Assembly: GCA_941918925.1 (NCBI GenBank)
Contig: OW799233.1
Location: 70,442,578 to 70,506,577 of the forward strand
DNA: 64,000 nt
Direction of reading: 5' to 3'
Source of the DNA: Phyto melanocephala
Lineage: Eukaryota > Arthropoda > Insecta > Diptera > Rhinophoridae
How positions within the stretch are numbered: position 1 is the stretch's first letter; the number at the start of each line of letters is the position of its first letter. The notes beneath the pieces were generated by a model, which was not told where the DNA came from, did no database searches, and saw nothing but the letters and a program-made list of their open reading frames with translations. This document shows positions 10,850 to 22,888 of this stretch, piece by piece. A program made the translations under genes and the position numbers.

Positions 10850-11497
10850 GAATAACAGTTGAGATCAATAATAATTCAAAATACATAAAAGTTTATGACG
10901 ATATAAATACATAAGAAAAAGTGCCTAGTGAGCAAAAATAGAAGAAATGTGAAAATTTTAAAAAATCGTCAAAAATAATGGCGCAAACTTGCGCAAACTT
11001 TTTTGTTTCTAAAATTAGAGATTCCTAGTTTTATTGTGGTATCAAACATGATTCGTAGAGATGCTAATCTCACTTTTAAAAACCTCTTCTTTTTCTTTTT
11101 TTGCAAAAAAAGTGTATATTTTTTTTTGCTTTTGAACGAATTGTTTCAACATGAATATTCAACATATTTAATTTTTTTTCTTTTTTAAATCACTTTTGAT
11201 CAAACCTTTCAGCGAAAAAAAAAATCATTGTTAAACCTTTATTCGTTTAGCCGTAAAATAATATAATAAAAACATCCAGAAACCGAAAAAAAACATTTAA
11301 ATCTTATATAATTTTCTTCACTTTCCTGACTTTAGCAGGGTCTCAGAGCTACAAATCGCAACTAAAAGTTTTCAAAATTTACAATATAATGTAAAATATT
11401 GTTGTCTGTCGAGCTGCATACTTAGTTTTTAAGATTTCTTAAAATTCAGTTTTGCCTTTTTGGCCAGCTTTTCAGGCCAAATACTCCTCTGTGCGAC
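10850..11497 (-). repeat. Family-X element terminal region
   Basis: About 650 bases match the reverse complement of 57368-57960 with few differences (for example the TCAACATGAATATTCAAC and AGCTGCATACTTAG regions). They end with the shared CGCACAGAGG terminus, read inward from 11497. This is the 3' non-coding part plus terminus of the family-X element. Confidence 0.7.
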
Positions 11498-11767
11498 GTG
11501 TAAATTGTTCAAATATAAATTTATTTTTAATTCTCGATATTATCGACTTTATGGTAGATAAAAGTTTTTGCAAAATTAAAATTTGATCAATTTGAATATT
11601 CAAATAAGTAGATAACACTATTTGAACAAAAATTAAAATAATCTTTGTGGAAAACTAATTGAATCTTAAATTTATTATTTATATTTATTTATATTTAAAC
11701 AACTAAACTTTTTATTAAAATATTGAGCTTTTTTAACAAAATATCTATCTATCTATCTTCTATTCTA
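11498..11767. other. Unassigned AT-rich spacer with TATC microsatellite
   Basis: No frame recognised. A short (ATCT)n run at 11741-11767 leads into the Helitron start. Confidence 0.6.
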
Positions 11768-12114
11768 TCTATATATATAAAAGTGAAACTCTGTGTGTGT
11801 GTGTGTTAGCTATAGACTCCGAAACTGTAAAACCGATCGGACTCAAACTTTGGCAACTTGTTGTACACATTCCAGGGAGTGTTTATGGGTGAAAAAAAGT
11901 GTGCGGGGCCACTTGAACTTCACCGATTTTTCTGAAACTTTTCACACATATTGAGCTGTCATGACTATACAGTTCCGTGATTAGAAAAGTGGGCAGTACC
12001 ACTCTTATTAAAAAAAGTTATAATTTTTAGCTTTTTGCACTTGATATTCAATTTATATTCAGAATGCATTTTTATTCATTAAGGGGCGTAACAACGCGCG
12101 CCGGGCTTTTCTAG
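11768..12114 (+). mobile_element. Short non-autonomous Helitron
   Basis: It begins TC (TCTATATATATAAAAGTGAA) and ends with a GC-rich hairpin region (GCGCGCCGGGC) and CTAG, followed by T. There are no TIRs and no duplication. These are the structural marks of Helitrons. It carries no coding sequence. Confidence 0.8.
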
Positions 12115-12496
12115 TCTATATATATAAAAGTGAAACTCTGTGTGTGTGTGTGTTAGCTATAGACTCCGAAACTGTTAAACCGATCGGACTTAAACTTTGG
12201 TAAGTTGTTGTACACATTCCAGGGATGGTTTATGGGTGGAAAAAAGTGGGCGGGGTCACGCCCATACAAAATTAGTTATCAATTTTAGCTTCTTGCACTT
12301 GACCGATTTTTCTGAAACTTTGTACACATATCGAGCTGTCATTTTTTTTTTTATAACACATTTTTTATTATTGGATCTTCACCTTCGTGAACTAACAATA
12401 AGTATTCAAATCTTAAAAATACATGGTTAATATTAATCCAGCCAGAGCCAGACTAAAATTTAAGTTATCAAATAAAGCTAATTAATTCAAATGGTT

Positions 12497-15137
12497 TCAT
12501 CTAAGTTCAATAGTATCCCTCTTCTTCAAACGAGTGTGACCTCTATGATGCAAGATGTTTCGAGCGAGAGGATTTGGATGTGTTTCCAGCTTATTTAAAT
12601 ACTTGTCCACATATTCTAGGATTTCATATTTAACTAGTGGAACTTGTAGATCCCTGTGGATGTTGCTGTTTTTAATATACCAGGGAGAAGCAGTTATCAT
12701 TCTCAGGATTTTCTTTTGACGACGTTGAATTTTTTCTATGTTCGAGGCGGAAGCAGTGCCCCATAGTTGTATCCCGTAGCACCAAATTGGTTTCAAAATT
12801 AAGTTGTAGAGTAGAAGTTTACAATCAAGACGTAGCACAGAGTTTCTACCAATTAGCCAATGAAGTTGAGCCGCTTTTAGTTTCATTTGTGTCAGCTTCG
12901 CATCTATGTGTGACTTCCATGTGAGGCGACGATCCAGGTGAATGCCAAGGTATTTTGACTCAAGGTGTTGAGGTACCATCTGATTATTAATAAAAATTGG
13001 CGAACATGTTTCTTTGCGTAAGGTGAAAGTTACTTGGGTACATTTTTGTTCATTTATTTTTATTCCCCATAACGTAGCCCATTTCTCTACTTGGGTAATA
13101 TGTTGTTGTAGTTGGAGCGATGCCTCTTTAGGATCCTCATGAGAACTGAGAAAAGCAATATCATCAGCAAATGTCGACGTGTGAATTTGACTATTGGTTG
13201 GCATGTCGGCTGTGTAAATCAGGTAAAGTATTGGTCCCAGAATGCTACCTTGAGATACGCCAGCCTCAATAGGTAGAGGACAATTCAAGTGGTGCCCCTC
13301 TTTAATCATAAACTGTCGGTCGGTTATATACATATTCAAAAGGTTATAGAGATTTATAGACAAGTTCAGCTTTAATTTGGTTAATAGGCCTTCATGCCAT
13401 ACTTTATCAAAGGCTTGAGAGACATCTATAAATAGCGCAGAGCAATACTTCTTCTCCTCATACGCCTTTCTTATAACTTGTACCAACCTGTGGGTTTGTT
13501 CTATGGTGCTATGTTGTTGTCTGAAGCCAAATTGATGATTTGGAATGCAGTTGCTGCCATTTAGTATCGGAGTGAGCTTGTTTTTGAGCAATTTCTCGAA
13601 CAATTTCGACATAGTTGGCAACAGACTTATAGGTCTGTAAGACTCCACCTCGAAGGCTCCTTCCCAGTCTGAGGAATCATTTTTACTAAAGCAACTTTCC
13701 ACATTGACGGAAAGTATTCAAGCCGTAATATGGCATTAAAAATAAAAAAAATAGTTCTTTTAGCTGTGAAAGGTAGCTCTAAAAGCATTTTATTACTGAT
13801 TTTGTTAAACCCAGGAGCTTTTTTAGTGTTCAAGTTATCGAAAGCATCTAGGACATCTAGGAATTGGAATCGTATTTCTATAGGTTGTCTAGCAACAACA
13901 GTCGGTAATTCACTCATAGCAGTACATGTGTTGGGGGTGAACACGTTTCTTAAATGATTCGCAAAAAGATCACACTTTTCTTCGTCGTTTCTAGCCCAGG
14001 ATCCTCTTTGATTGCGCAGAGGTGGTTTTGCGATAACAGGTCTCTTAAGACCTTTGGCCGATTTCCATAGTGAATAATTTGTTTGAGGAGTTGAGTCTAG
14101 ACCTTCCAGGTGTTCCTTAAGTGATGCTTCTCTATAAGCTTCTAGCAAATTTCTAAGTTTGTTTGTGCACTCTTTTAGCTTAGTTTTAAGCTGGGGCGAC
14201 CTATGCTTTTGCCATTCTCTACGGGCTCTTCTTTTTTCAGACAAAAGTTGTTCCACATCGGCAGAAAAAATTTTGTTGTATTTAGTCAGACGGTAGGTAG
14301 AAGTAGCATGTTCAGCGGCTTTTTCAATATGTTCATTAAGGCTATTTGGACAGGCATCAATATCTTCCCGAGTTTTTAAAGGTACGTTTTGCGAGCAGTG
14401 GCTGGTGGTATCTTTTTTAAATTTGAGCCAGTTTACCCTTTTATTTACGAGAAAATCACTAGTTACGATTTGTTGTGGACTGTAAATAGTGATTATTGTG
14501 GGAGTGTGATCTGAAGATAGATCAAGCGACGCTTGAACCTCAAAAAGCTCCGGGGGTAAACTTTTCGATACACCGAAATCAATGACGTCTGGAATTTTGT
14601 TTTGGTCCGTTGGCCAGTAAGTTGGCAGTCCAGATGAAATTACATTCAGCCTCATTTCAGACACGAAGTAATATAAAACACGACCTCTAGGACTAATTAG
14701 GCGAGAGCCCATGTATGCTTAGCGTTGTAGTCGCCAGCAGCTATAAAGCGAAAACCTAAAGATCCATAAAATTTGTTGTACTGATCTTTGGTTATTAAAA
14801 ATCTAGGCGGACAATAAATAGACGAAATCACAAGGTTTTGGAAAATTTCTTCGATACAGATATTTGTTGCTTGAATATACGGCTCAGAGAGGCCACCCAT
14901 CGAATGGTGTTTGATTCTAGATTTTATCAATATAGCAGAGCCTCCACATGATCTATCTCTGTGATCCTTTGAGTCGTAAAAAGTATAGCCACTTATATTA
15001 AAGGTGCCTCCAGATGTCATATGAGTTTCTGAGATCAACATCACATAAATTTTTTGGTTAGTTAGAAAATATTCGAGTTCATTTTTGTGTTGGCAGATGC
15101 CGTTCGCGTTCCAGAAACAAACCTTAAGGCAGTTCAT
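12497..15137 (-). pseudogene. Jockey ORF2: endonuclease and reverse transcriptase
   Basis: The ATG (15137-15135) overlaps the ORF1 stop as ATGA, as usual in this clade. The endonuclease N-terminal part (CFWNANGI, SETHM, AAGDYNAKH) is at 15137-14697. The frame shifts near 14700 and continues with the C-terminal endonuclease (SSDHTPTI) and the start of RT (KKAPGFNKIS). A second shift near 13690 leads into the main RT block (YRPISLLPTMSKLFEKLL, FGFRQQHST, FIDVSQAFDKVWH, and FADD at residues 178-181 of the last frame). A thumb and C-terminal region follow to 12497. There is no RNase H. Two frameshifts inactivate it; the RT catalytic box is intact. Confidence 0.9.
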
Positions 15138-16458
15138 GGCTTGTTAAGTATAGCCTGCAGTAGAGCAGACTGCATTTTCTGTATCTCTTGCATCATGCTA
15201 GTCATATTTGCCATAAACTGCGTTAATTGCTTAGTCATATCCTCAATAACGCCTTCCAGACGGCTAACATTGAGCCAGGTTGGTTCGTTTGCTGGCACCT
15301 CCTTTTGCGTTGTTGTTTGGTTGGACTTACGTACGTTGGGCTGGTTAGACTTTAGTGCGTTTGCATATGAAACAAGACTAGTAGTTGGCGGTGCTAATGG
15401 GGGCATAATAGTACTAGGTATATTTGCCTGCTGGGGAGGGGCAGAAACTGTTCTCTGCTTAGATGAATGCTTAACAAGCTCAAAGACAGGACAACCTCTA
15501 TAGTTGGCAGTGTGATTTCCACCGCAGTTGCTGCATTTCTTCACCCTGGGATCATCTTTTGGTTTATCGCACATAGTCGTAACATGCAGATCCTCACATA
15601 CGACACAAACTGTAGGCAACTTACAGTAAGTTTTGGTGTGGCCATATTCTTGGCAGTTCATGCACTGTACTGGGCCAGATCTTTTATGAGGCACTTCCAC
15701 TGAAACTCTGCGATGCATAATATATTTTAAGTCATAAATGGGATGGGTTTCATTTTTTTTCAATTTGACATCTCCATGCTCGAACTCCACTCGGAACAAA
15801 GGAACGTATAAAAATTCTTTTTTAGTTTTTCAAATTCGGAAACTATTTTTCGGTAGGCGCTCTCATAACCCACTTGAATTTTGGTCTCAAAGATATTACT
15901 ATTTAATGTTCGTCACGTAAAAATTATTTTCTCCAATAAAGCTGACTAAAAGCTTAATAAGATCATTTGAGCTTTTCTCTCTCAAAAAAATTGGAGGCGG
16001 TTTAACCGTTTTTTTCTCAGTAACAGGGACATTATTTTTCTCCTGGAGAAGGGCAAAACGATTATGCGATGACGTTGGCTTTTCTCCATCTTTCAAAATT
16101 TTCGCTGGTTGGGTAACCTCTGCCGATTTTGGACTTCTTTCCCTTTTAACCACTGTCACATAACGGTCCATCCCTACCTGGATCTTGGGAACGTGTGCAG
16201 AAATTGTGTTTGTTGTGCCGTTAGTAGCTGCAAAGTTTGAGAAAGAAGACCGCGATGAGAATGGTGCCTCGTTATTTTTTTATAGTTTATAAAAAGTGAT
16301 TGTGCTAAATTTGTCCCTTGTTCAATACATTTACTTAAATTTAGTGCACTTGTACTTAAATTGTCTGTGATTATTTTCGGTTCTCCACTCAAGTAATTTT
16401 TATTATTTTTCGGGTCTCTTATGTTTTCATTGTTATCGCCTGTCGGGCTCAGAACCAT
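15134..16458 (-). pseudogene. Jockey ORF1: RNA-binding gag-like protein
   Basis: The likely start is the ATG at 16458 (MVLSPTGDNN). The frame shifts near 16172 to MDRYVTVVKRERSPKS and KPPPIFLREKSSNDL. A deletion or shift between about 15800 and 15900 removes most of the RRM-like domain (AYRKIVSEFEKLKKNFYTF then LFRVEFEHGDVK). Three zinc knuckles follow (CMNCQEYGHTKTYC, CVVCEDLHVTTMC, CSNCGGNHTANYRGC) and a Thr/Pro-rich tail. This is the ORF1 plan of Jockey-type elements. Confidence 0.87.
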
Positions 16459-16904
16459 GTTAGCAGTGCGGCTATTAGGCAGGCAAAATATGCCTGGTGT
16501 AAAACCGGCACAACCAGACGCTGTGTAAAAGCACACCTCGTTCACAAGCTGTCATGACTAAATAATTTCGTGATAAGAAAAGTGGGCGGGGCCACGCCCC
16601 TAAAAAAGTTTTAATTTTGAGGTACTTGCACTAGACCGATTTTTCTGAAACTTTGCACACATATTAAGCGGTTATGACTTTTTTATTTCGTGATTAAAAA
16701 AGTGGGCAGGATTACGCCCAAAAAAAAGGTATAATTTTGAGGTACTTGCTCTGGACCTATTTTTGTGAAACTTTGCACACATATTGAGCTGTCATGACTA
16801 TACAGTTTCGTGATTTTTGCAATTGATATTTAATATAAATTCAGAATGCATTTTTATTCATTAAGGGGCGAAGCAACGAGCGCCGATCTTTTCTAGTTAT
16901 GGAT

Positions 16905-17172
16905 TGTAGGGTATTTACGTATCATAGAGATCTTTATAATAATTCGCATTTATTGGATGTATTCTTTTCGTGACAACAACAACAACAGCAAAGGGATTGC
17001 TGAAAACCTTTTGCTGCCTCTTTTATCAGTATATTTTATCTTGTAAGATCATTCACTTTTTGTACAGTAAATGAGTTGCAAGCTAGATTAAAAAGAAAAT
17101 TAAATAAATAGAATATTAAAAATTATAATAGGCTCTAATTGTTTTATTTCATAAAGGGCTGAGTTTATTACA
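16905..17172 (+). repeat. Gypsy 1 5' LTR (268 bp)
   Basis: TGTAGGGTATTTACGTATCA...GAGTTTATTACA. Compared with the 3' LTR it has about 19 extra bases near 17018-17045 and a few substitutions. Confidence 0.92.
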
Positions 17173-17173
17173 G

Positions 17174-17187
17174 TGGCGACGAGGATA
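17174..17187 (+). promoter_or_regulatory. Gypsy 1 primer-binding site
   Basis: TGGCGACGAGGATA begins one base after the 5' LTR. The leading TGG fits pairing to a tRNA 3' CCA. The tRNA species was not assigned. Confidence 0.7.
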
Positions 17188-17284
17188 AAACAATATTAAA
17201 AATAATAATTCAATAACAGTTAAAAGTGAACGTGTTACAGCAAAATAAAGTTTTAGTTTTTTTTAATAAACAACAAAAACAAAG

Positions 17285-17935
17285 ATGGCTACAAAAGACA
17301 CACAAATTGCACAAATAATCGGTAGGGTTCCAAGTTTTGATCATACTCAAAACAATTGGTCAATTTTTGAAAATCAATTGGAACAATTTCTAGTGGCGAA
17401 TAATATAAATAACATCGTTAAAAAGAAGGCAATTCTACTAACGTCATTATGTGAAACGTCATATATGCTGTTACAAAATTTAGTGAGTCCGATGAAAATA
17501 GAAGAGGCAACAACAACCTATGGATTGTGTATAGAGGTGATGAAGAAACATTTTAAGCCGCCAACAGCTGGTTTTGCAAAAAGGTACAAGTTCGAAATTA
17601 TCTACGGAGACAATAAATGAATGGGCCGTACGTGTTCGAGCATTAGCAGTGAATTGTGAGTTTGGTACGTGTTTATCGATAGCACTTCGTGATAAATTTG
17701 TAATGGGTTTGGAAAAAGGTCCGGCCCGAGACAAAATTTTTTTGGAATCGGTGGCGTGTAATTTCGATAAGGTGGTGGAAATTGCCAACAATGTAGAGTA
17801 CGCAAAACACCAATATGACACAGTGGCGGTAAAAGAAGAACCGGTTAATTTCATCAAAAAAAGTCATTTAAAAAAATGTGTAAGGCAAAAAATTTTAATT
17901 TTTAAGAAAATGTTGATAGGGTTTTAGGCCTTTTT
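17285..17935 (+). pseudogene. Gypsy 1 gag
   Basis: ATG at 17285 in the A-rich context AAAGATGGCT. The capsid-like part reads IGRVPSFDHTQNNWSIFENQ and ANNINNIVKKKAILLTSLC. A frameshift at about 17585 moves to KGTSSKLSTETINEWAVRVR and VMGLEKGPARDKIFLES, the second capsid half. The nucleocapsid is reduced to a trace (HLKKMCKAKNF in a third frame near 17865-17895), so the CCHC knuckles are lost by deletion. The protein could not be made intact. Confidence 0.83.
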
Positions 17936-18001
17936 TCTTTTACAAGTTCAAACGATGGACCTATTAAAATTAAAGTTAAAATCAATAATAAACCATTTAA
18001 T

Positions 18002-19120
18002 ATGGAGTTGGATACGGGTTCAGAGAATACGGTAATTTCGGAAAATACATACAAATCTACATTTAGCAATTATAGTCTTCGTAAAATAGATATGCTACTG
18101 AAAGCGTATAATGGTACAAAAATAATTCCTATCGGAGCCTGTGATGTGTTTATTGAATACGGTAATAAAAAGAAACTCATCCCAGTTATTGTAATTAAAC
18201 ATGGTGGTCCACCACTTTTGGGTCATAATTTTTTAAAAGCATTTGAGATTGAAATTTGTAATATAAATTACACATCTGAATTTCAAATGATGAAAAATAA
18301 TCCTATAGTTAAAAAATTTAACAAATTGTTTGATGGTGGGTTGGGACTTTTTAAAATGAATAAGGCCGTGTTAAAAGTAAAAGAGGAAGCCGTTCCAATA
18401 TTTTTTAGACCAAGACCGTTGCCTCTAGCAATTAAAAATAAAGTGGAAGCAGGATTGGATGAGTTGGTAAAAATTAAAATTTTAGAACCGGTTGATTATA
18501 GCGAGTGGGGAACACCAATAGTGCCAATATTAAAAAAAGCCGGTAGCGTTGGGATTTGCGGAGATTTTAAGGTAACGTTAAACCCATACTTAATGATAGA
18601 AAAGTGTCCTTTACCCCGGATTGAGGAAATTTTTTCTAAATTGCATGGAGGGGAGGAATTTACAAAACTGGATTTAAGTATGGCGTATCAACAAATAGAG
18701 TTAGATGAGGAATCTCGCAAATATACCACTATTTCTACTTCAAAAGGTCTTTTCCAATATACAAGGCTGATTTATGGCTTAGCTGCAGCTCCGGCGATTT
18801 TTCAAAGAATCATGGATTCACTGTTAGCAGGTTTGGATGGTGTTGTAGTATTTTTAGATGACATTTTAATTAGGGCTCCCAATCATATACTACATAGTGA
18901 ACGGCTTGAACAGGTTCTGAACATTTTAAGTAAAGTAGGTTTTAAATTATCACCAGTGAAATGTGAATTTTTTTGTAAGAAAATAGAATATTTGGGTCAC
19001 GTTATTGACAAACAGGGTTTGCATATGAATCCCAAAAAAGTTAGCGACATTTATAAAATTCCAAATCCTAAAAATGTTAAGGAGCTACAAGCGTTTTTAA
19101 GAGTTGCGAATTTTTTATAG
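18002..19120 (+). pseudogene. Gypsy 1 pol: aspartic protease and reverse transcriptase
   Basis: The protease active site DTGS is at residues 4-7 of this frame; coding begins upstream in the same frame near 17925. The protease ends around GPPLLGHNFLKAF. RT follows: PLPRIEEIFSKLHGGEEFTKLDLSMAYQQIEL (200s), GLAAAPAIFQRIMD, and the catalytic FLDD at 284-287. A frameshift near 19105 interrupts the thumb (ANFYRRFLPN lies in another frame). Confidence 0.9.
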
Positions 19121-19677
19121 ACGATTTTTGCCAAATTTGTCTACATTGCTGCATCCATTGCATAGGTTACTGAGGGCCGATACAGAATTTAAATGAACTT
19201 CCGAGTATTCGGTGGCCGTTGAAAGGCTAAAAAAAAGTCTAGTATCTGAAAATTGTTTAGCGCATTTTAACGCTAGTTTTAAAACAAAACTGACTGTAGA
19301 TGCCAGTACTGTCGGAGTAGGTGCTGTGTTGTCACAAATTAATGAGAAAGGCGAAGAAAGGCCAGTTGAATTTGCATCAAGAACGTTGACCGATACAGAA
19401 AAGAGGTATTCGCAATTAGATCGGGAAGCCGTTTCAATTTTGTTTGGTGTTAAGAAGTTTCACCAGTATTTGTACGGGCGCCAGTTTACCTTAGTTACTG
19501 ACAACAAACCTTTGCATCACATTTTTAACCCTAAAAAGGGTTAATCAAACAGATTGCATAGCATTAACTTTGTCGGGTTACCAATTTGTAATTGCCCATA
19601 TTAAATCAAAAGATAATGCAGCTGACTATTTTTCGAGATATCCAAGGGAATCTTATTTAAAATTGGATGAATCTTAA
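19121..19677 (+). pseudogene. Gypsy 1 pol: RT connection and RNase H
   Basis: LTVDASTVGVGAVLSQ, EFASRTLTDTEKRYSQLDRE and TLVTDNKPLHHIF are the Ty3/gypsy RNase H signatures, with catalytic Asp, Glu and Asp visible. The ATG at 19212 is internal. A frameshift follows GRQF...PKKG near 19540, and the tail reads IAHIKSKDNAADYFSRYP before a stop at 19675-19677. Confidence 0.85.
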
Positions 19678-21030
19678 ACCAATTTATACGTAAATTACGT
19701 TAAAGAACTGCAGAAGGATAGAACTTTCTTAAATTTTGAAAACATTAGTGCGGAAACTAACAAAGATGAATTGTTGAAAAAAGTGCGTAAATACGTTGAA
19801 TCTGGCTGGCCTGCTAAGTGTTCAGAAACCGAATTACTCCCATTTTTTTTAAAACGAAACGAATTGTCGTTGGAATCAAATAGCTTATTTTGGGGTTATA
19901 GGGTGATTATACCTCAAAAATAAAGAAGTGAAGTTGTTAATTTGTTACATAAATCACATATGGGCATAGTGAAAATGAAATCTATGGCTCGTGAATGTTG
20001 TTGGTGGCCAAATCAAGGCAAAGATTTGGAAAAAAGTGTTAGGACGTGTGACTCATGTTTAATGACACGACCTAATCCACCACAACAAGAGTTAATTCCT
20101 TGGCCGAGATCAGAGGAAGTATGGTCAAGAATACATGTAGATTTTTTTGGACCGTTTTGAAAACGTTGGTGCCTAGTTGTAGTAGACAGTAGCAGTAAAT
20201 GGATAGAATGCATAGATATGAGTACAAATACAACTAGTCGCGCAGTTATTCAAGTTTTAAGAGAGTTGTTTGCACGATTTGGTTTAGCAAAATGCATAGT
20301 TTCGGATAACGGTACTTCCTTTGTGTCCAATGAATTTAAAAAGTTTTTAAAATTTAACGGTATTGAACACATTACAACTCCTGTAGGAAATCCATCTACT
20401 AATGGACAAGCTGAAAATTCAGTAAAAACCCTTAAAAATGCTCTTAAGAGAAGTTTAAATAATGTACCAATATCCGAATTCCATATTGTACTATGTAGAT
20501 TTTTATTTGATTACAGAAACACAGTACATTCTAGTACTGGTGTCTCACGCGTTCAGCTAATGTTTAATCAACGTCAATTGAGAACAAGGCTTGATTTAAT
20601 TAATCCACATCGAAAAGTAATTAAAATTAATAAAGACCAAGTTAATTGAAATGCAAAAACCAAGCAAAAAAGTCAGATTAAATGTTATAAAGGCAAAAAG
20701 AAAAATAGTTTTAATGAAAACGATCATGTTGTGTGTAAAGATTATTCAATCCCTGGAAAAGTTTCTTGGATTAGAGGCTCAGTGCTTAAAAAAATCGGTA
20801 AGCAAACTTACTTAGTAAAAACAAAAAATGATAAAACATGGAAAAGGCATGCAAACCAAATTGTATTGTGTACTGAACCTCTAAATGAAAAATCTGAAAT
20901 TCCAACAACTATTTTAGATCCGTTACAAACCATTTCTCCAAGTATCCAACAAAGTATTGAAGATGAGATTAAACCAAAAAATATTGAAAATAAAGAAGAA
21001 GAAAATATAACTTCTAAAGAAATACCCAAT
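19678..21030 (+). pseudogene. Gypsy 1 pol: integrase and C-terminal tail
   Basis: The zinc-binding domain has HKSHMG...CCWWPNQGKD...CDSC (about 19950-20060). Catalytic core: Asp in HVDFFGPF, then an in-frame TGA at 20158-20160, Asp in VSDNGTSF (about 20300) and Glu in TNGQAENSVK (about 20410). After another shift near 20650 the C-terminal SH3-like part reads GKVSWIRGSVLKKIGKQTYL and then an acidic tail. The single nonsense codon inside the catalytic core is enough to inactivate it. Confidence 0.87.
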
Positions 21031-21054
21031 GATATATATATATATATATATATA

Positions 21055-22888
21055 TGGGTCAATTTCAAAAAAAAACGTACACATCGAGTTTTTATTTTTT
21101 TTATTTTTAAAGTTTTTCCAATTCGCCGGTAAGAATGGCCAATTTATGTAGAAATTGATGAAGATTCCGGTGGTACTTTTAGGCTCTCAAAAAGATCAAT
21201 ATTTTTTGAATTTTTTTAGGTTTTCTATGATTTCTATCTTGAGCGTCACACACCAAATATGTATAAAAAATCGCTAAAAATGCAAAAATATTTGAAATTC
21301 AAGCTTACTACGATGTTCTTTTGTTTCTCAAGATTGACTTTTGCGGAAATCACCTTTTCGATTATAAACACAAAATCACGATTCACCTTGATTTTCAATT
21401 TTTTTTTAAAGTTACTAGTTATTTTAAAATTTTAAGATGAAAATATATAAATTTTTGGTAAAAAAAAGACTTGAACTTAGAGGTTACTTGCAAAGTAATA
21501 GACTTGTAATAATTTATTTAAAAAAAAATAATTATAAGCGTTTTAAGGAAAAAAAACTAAGTGTGACGCTCAAGATATTTTGTGACGATCAAGAGATTTT
21601 GTTGCACGTAAACAAGAAATAATGCCAAATTTAAAGTTTAACGAAAAAAAGTTTATTCTTTTACAAAAAGTAAGTAAAAAAAAAACAAAAAATCTTAAAA
21701 AAAAATTTTTTTTCATACAAAACTAAACATATACATATTCTTTGATGTCTTTAACAAAAATGGAAAAAAGAAAGTAATTCTTGAAGAAACTTAGACACAT
21801 ATGTAAATATTTGACGCAAAACAATAACTTAACTTAATTAATTTTTTATTTTCATTCGAATTCTTATTCTGAATCTGTATAAACTTCATGAAATGACAAG
21901 CGGCTTTGTTTTTTTTTTTATTCTCATTAATTTTTACCAGTTTCGAATTAAGCTTGTGGCAGTTGCATAAATTTCCGGTCCACCAGAGGTTTAAGTTGCA
22001 AAAGCACGATTAAACTCAAATATACCACGATTATACCTTTCTTTCTTCTTTCTTTTATATTCGTCATTACGCGCTTTATCGAGCTTTATTTTCTCTCGAT
22101 ATCTTTGTGCTCTTTCAGCCGCCATTAATTTTGTTGTTTTACTCTTAAAAATTAAAAAATAAAATCATAATTAAGCATTTTAAGCTATGAAGCAATATAT
22201 ATCAAAAGTGATGCTCATGAAATTTTTACCTATTCTGGGTTTTTTTCGTAGGCAATTTATTTCTCAAACACACAAAATATAAAAAAATGAGTTGAAACCA
22301 CGTAAACAATGATTGCCAACTTAAAATTTTTACATTTAATATATTCACTTTTAAAAAAATTAGCGTGACGCTCATGAATTTTTATCGCGCCCTTACCATG
22401 GTGTTCACAAAAACTACGCAAATGCACACTTTTTTACAAAGATTTTTTTTTCGCTTTTTCACTTTTGTAATAATTAAGGTTTGTACTTTCCTTACGTTAT
22501 TTACTTTATTTAAATGCAAATTGAAAACTAGTAATATTACTTGAATTATAAAAAAGTGACGCTCAATGCAAATTGTGCAATGCAATAATTCGAAAACTGT
22601 TATTAAATGTTTCATATTTACATTTTTCTGGATTTTATTTAATTTTGTTTACTAAAAATTCTAACGGGGGACACACGCTTTTGTATGGAAGGACTCCGAG
22701 GGAGAAACAAAATACCATTCTAAATAAACAAAAAAACAAACATACAAATTTGAGAATTACGTTTTTTTGTTGCATATTCCTCGCTGATCACTCTCAAATT
22801 TTTTATTTTTTTGTTGTTGTTTTTTTTTTACCTAAAATAGTAGTGTTAAGTGCGGGGACACAAAAATTGCGTTTTTTTTTAAATTGAC

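Larger units (their letters stand above)
737..11497 (+). mobile_element. Probable family-X DNA transposon, interrupted by BEL and other repeats
   Basis: A 35-base end beginning GACGCACAGAGGAGTATTTG lies at 737-772 and again, inverted, at 11462-11497. The family-X coding remnant (8469-9737) lies between them and reads toward the right end. The family-X copy at 57368-58930 has the same spatial relation between coding 3' end and this terminus, which supports the ends belonging to the family. The 5.5-kb BEL element and copies of another repeat inflate the span. I see no target-site duplication, so the two ends could belong to separate copies. Confidence 0.5.
12343..16546 (-). mobile_element. Jockey-clade non-LTR retrotransposon (4.2 kb)
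   Basis: ORF1 with three zinc knuckles and ORF2 with AP endonuclease plus reverse transcriptase lie on the minus strand. The element ends in an oligo(T) run at 12342-12352, which is the poly(A) tail of the minus strand. AGCTGTCAT is duplicated at 12334-12342 and 16547-16555. The 5' end is close to 16546 and may be full length. Both ORFs have frameshifts, so the copy is dead. Confidence 0.92.
12115..16896 (+). mobile_element. Second Helitron in direct tandem, interrupted by a Jockey element
   Basis: It starts immediately after the first Helitron's CTAG with the same TCTATATATATAAAAGTGAA, and ends ...GCGCCGATCTTTTCTAG at 16896. Removing the Jockey insertion (12343-16546) and one duplication copy leaves about 570 bp. 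The right part has a 120-bp direct repeat (GGTACTTGC at 16621 and 16741), whose unit also resembles the sequence at 12290-12340. Confidence 0.8.

Noticed and set aside
15087..15703. Plus-strand frames of up to 138 codons
   Set aside because: Antisense to the Jockey ORF1 zinc-knuckle region.
20731..21132. Possible envelope gene downstream of gypsy 1 integrase
   Set aside because: The frame reads as the integrase C-terminal domain and an acidic tail; no signal peptide or membrane segment.
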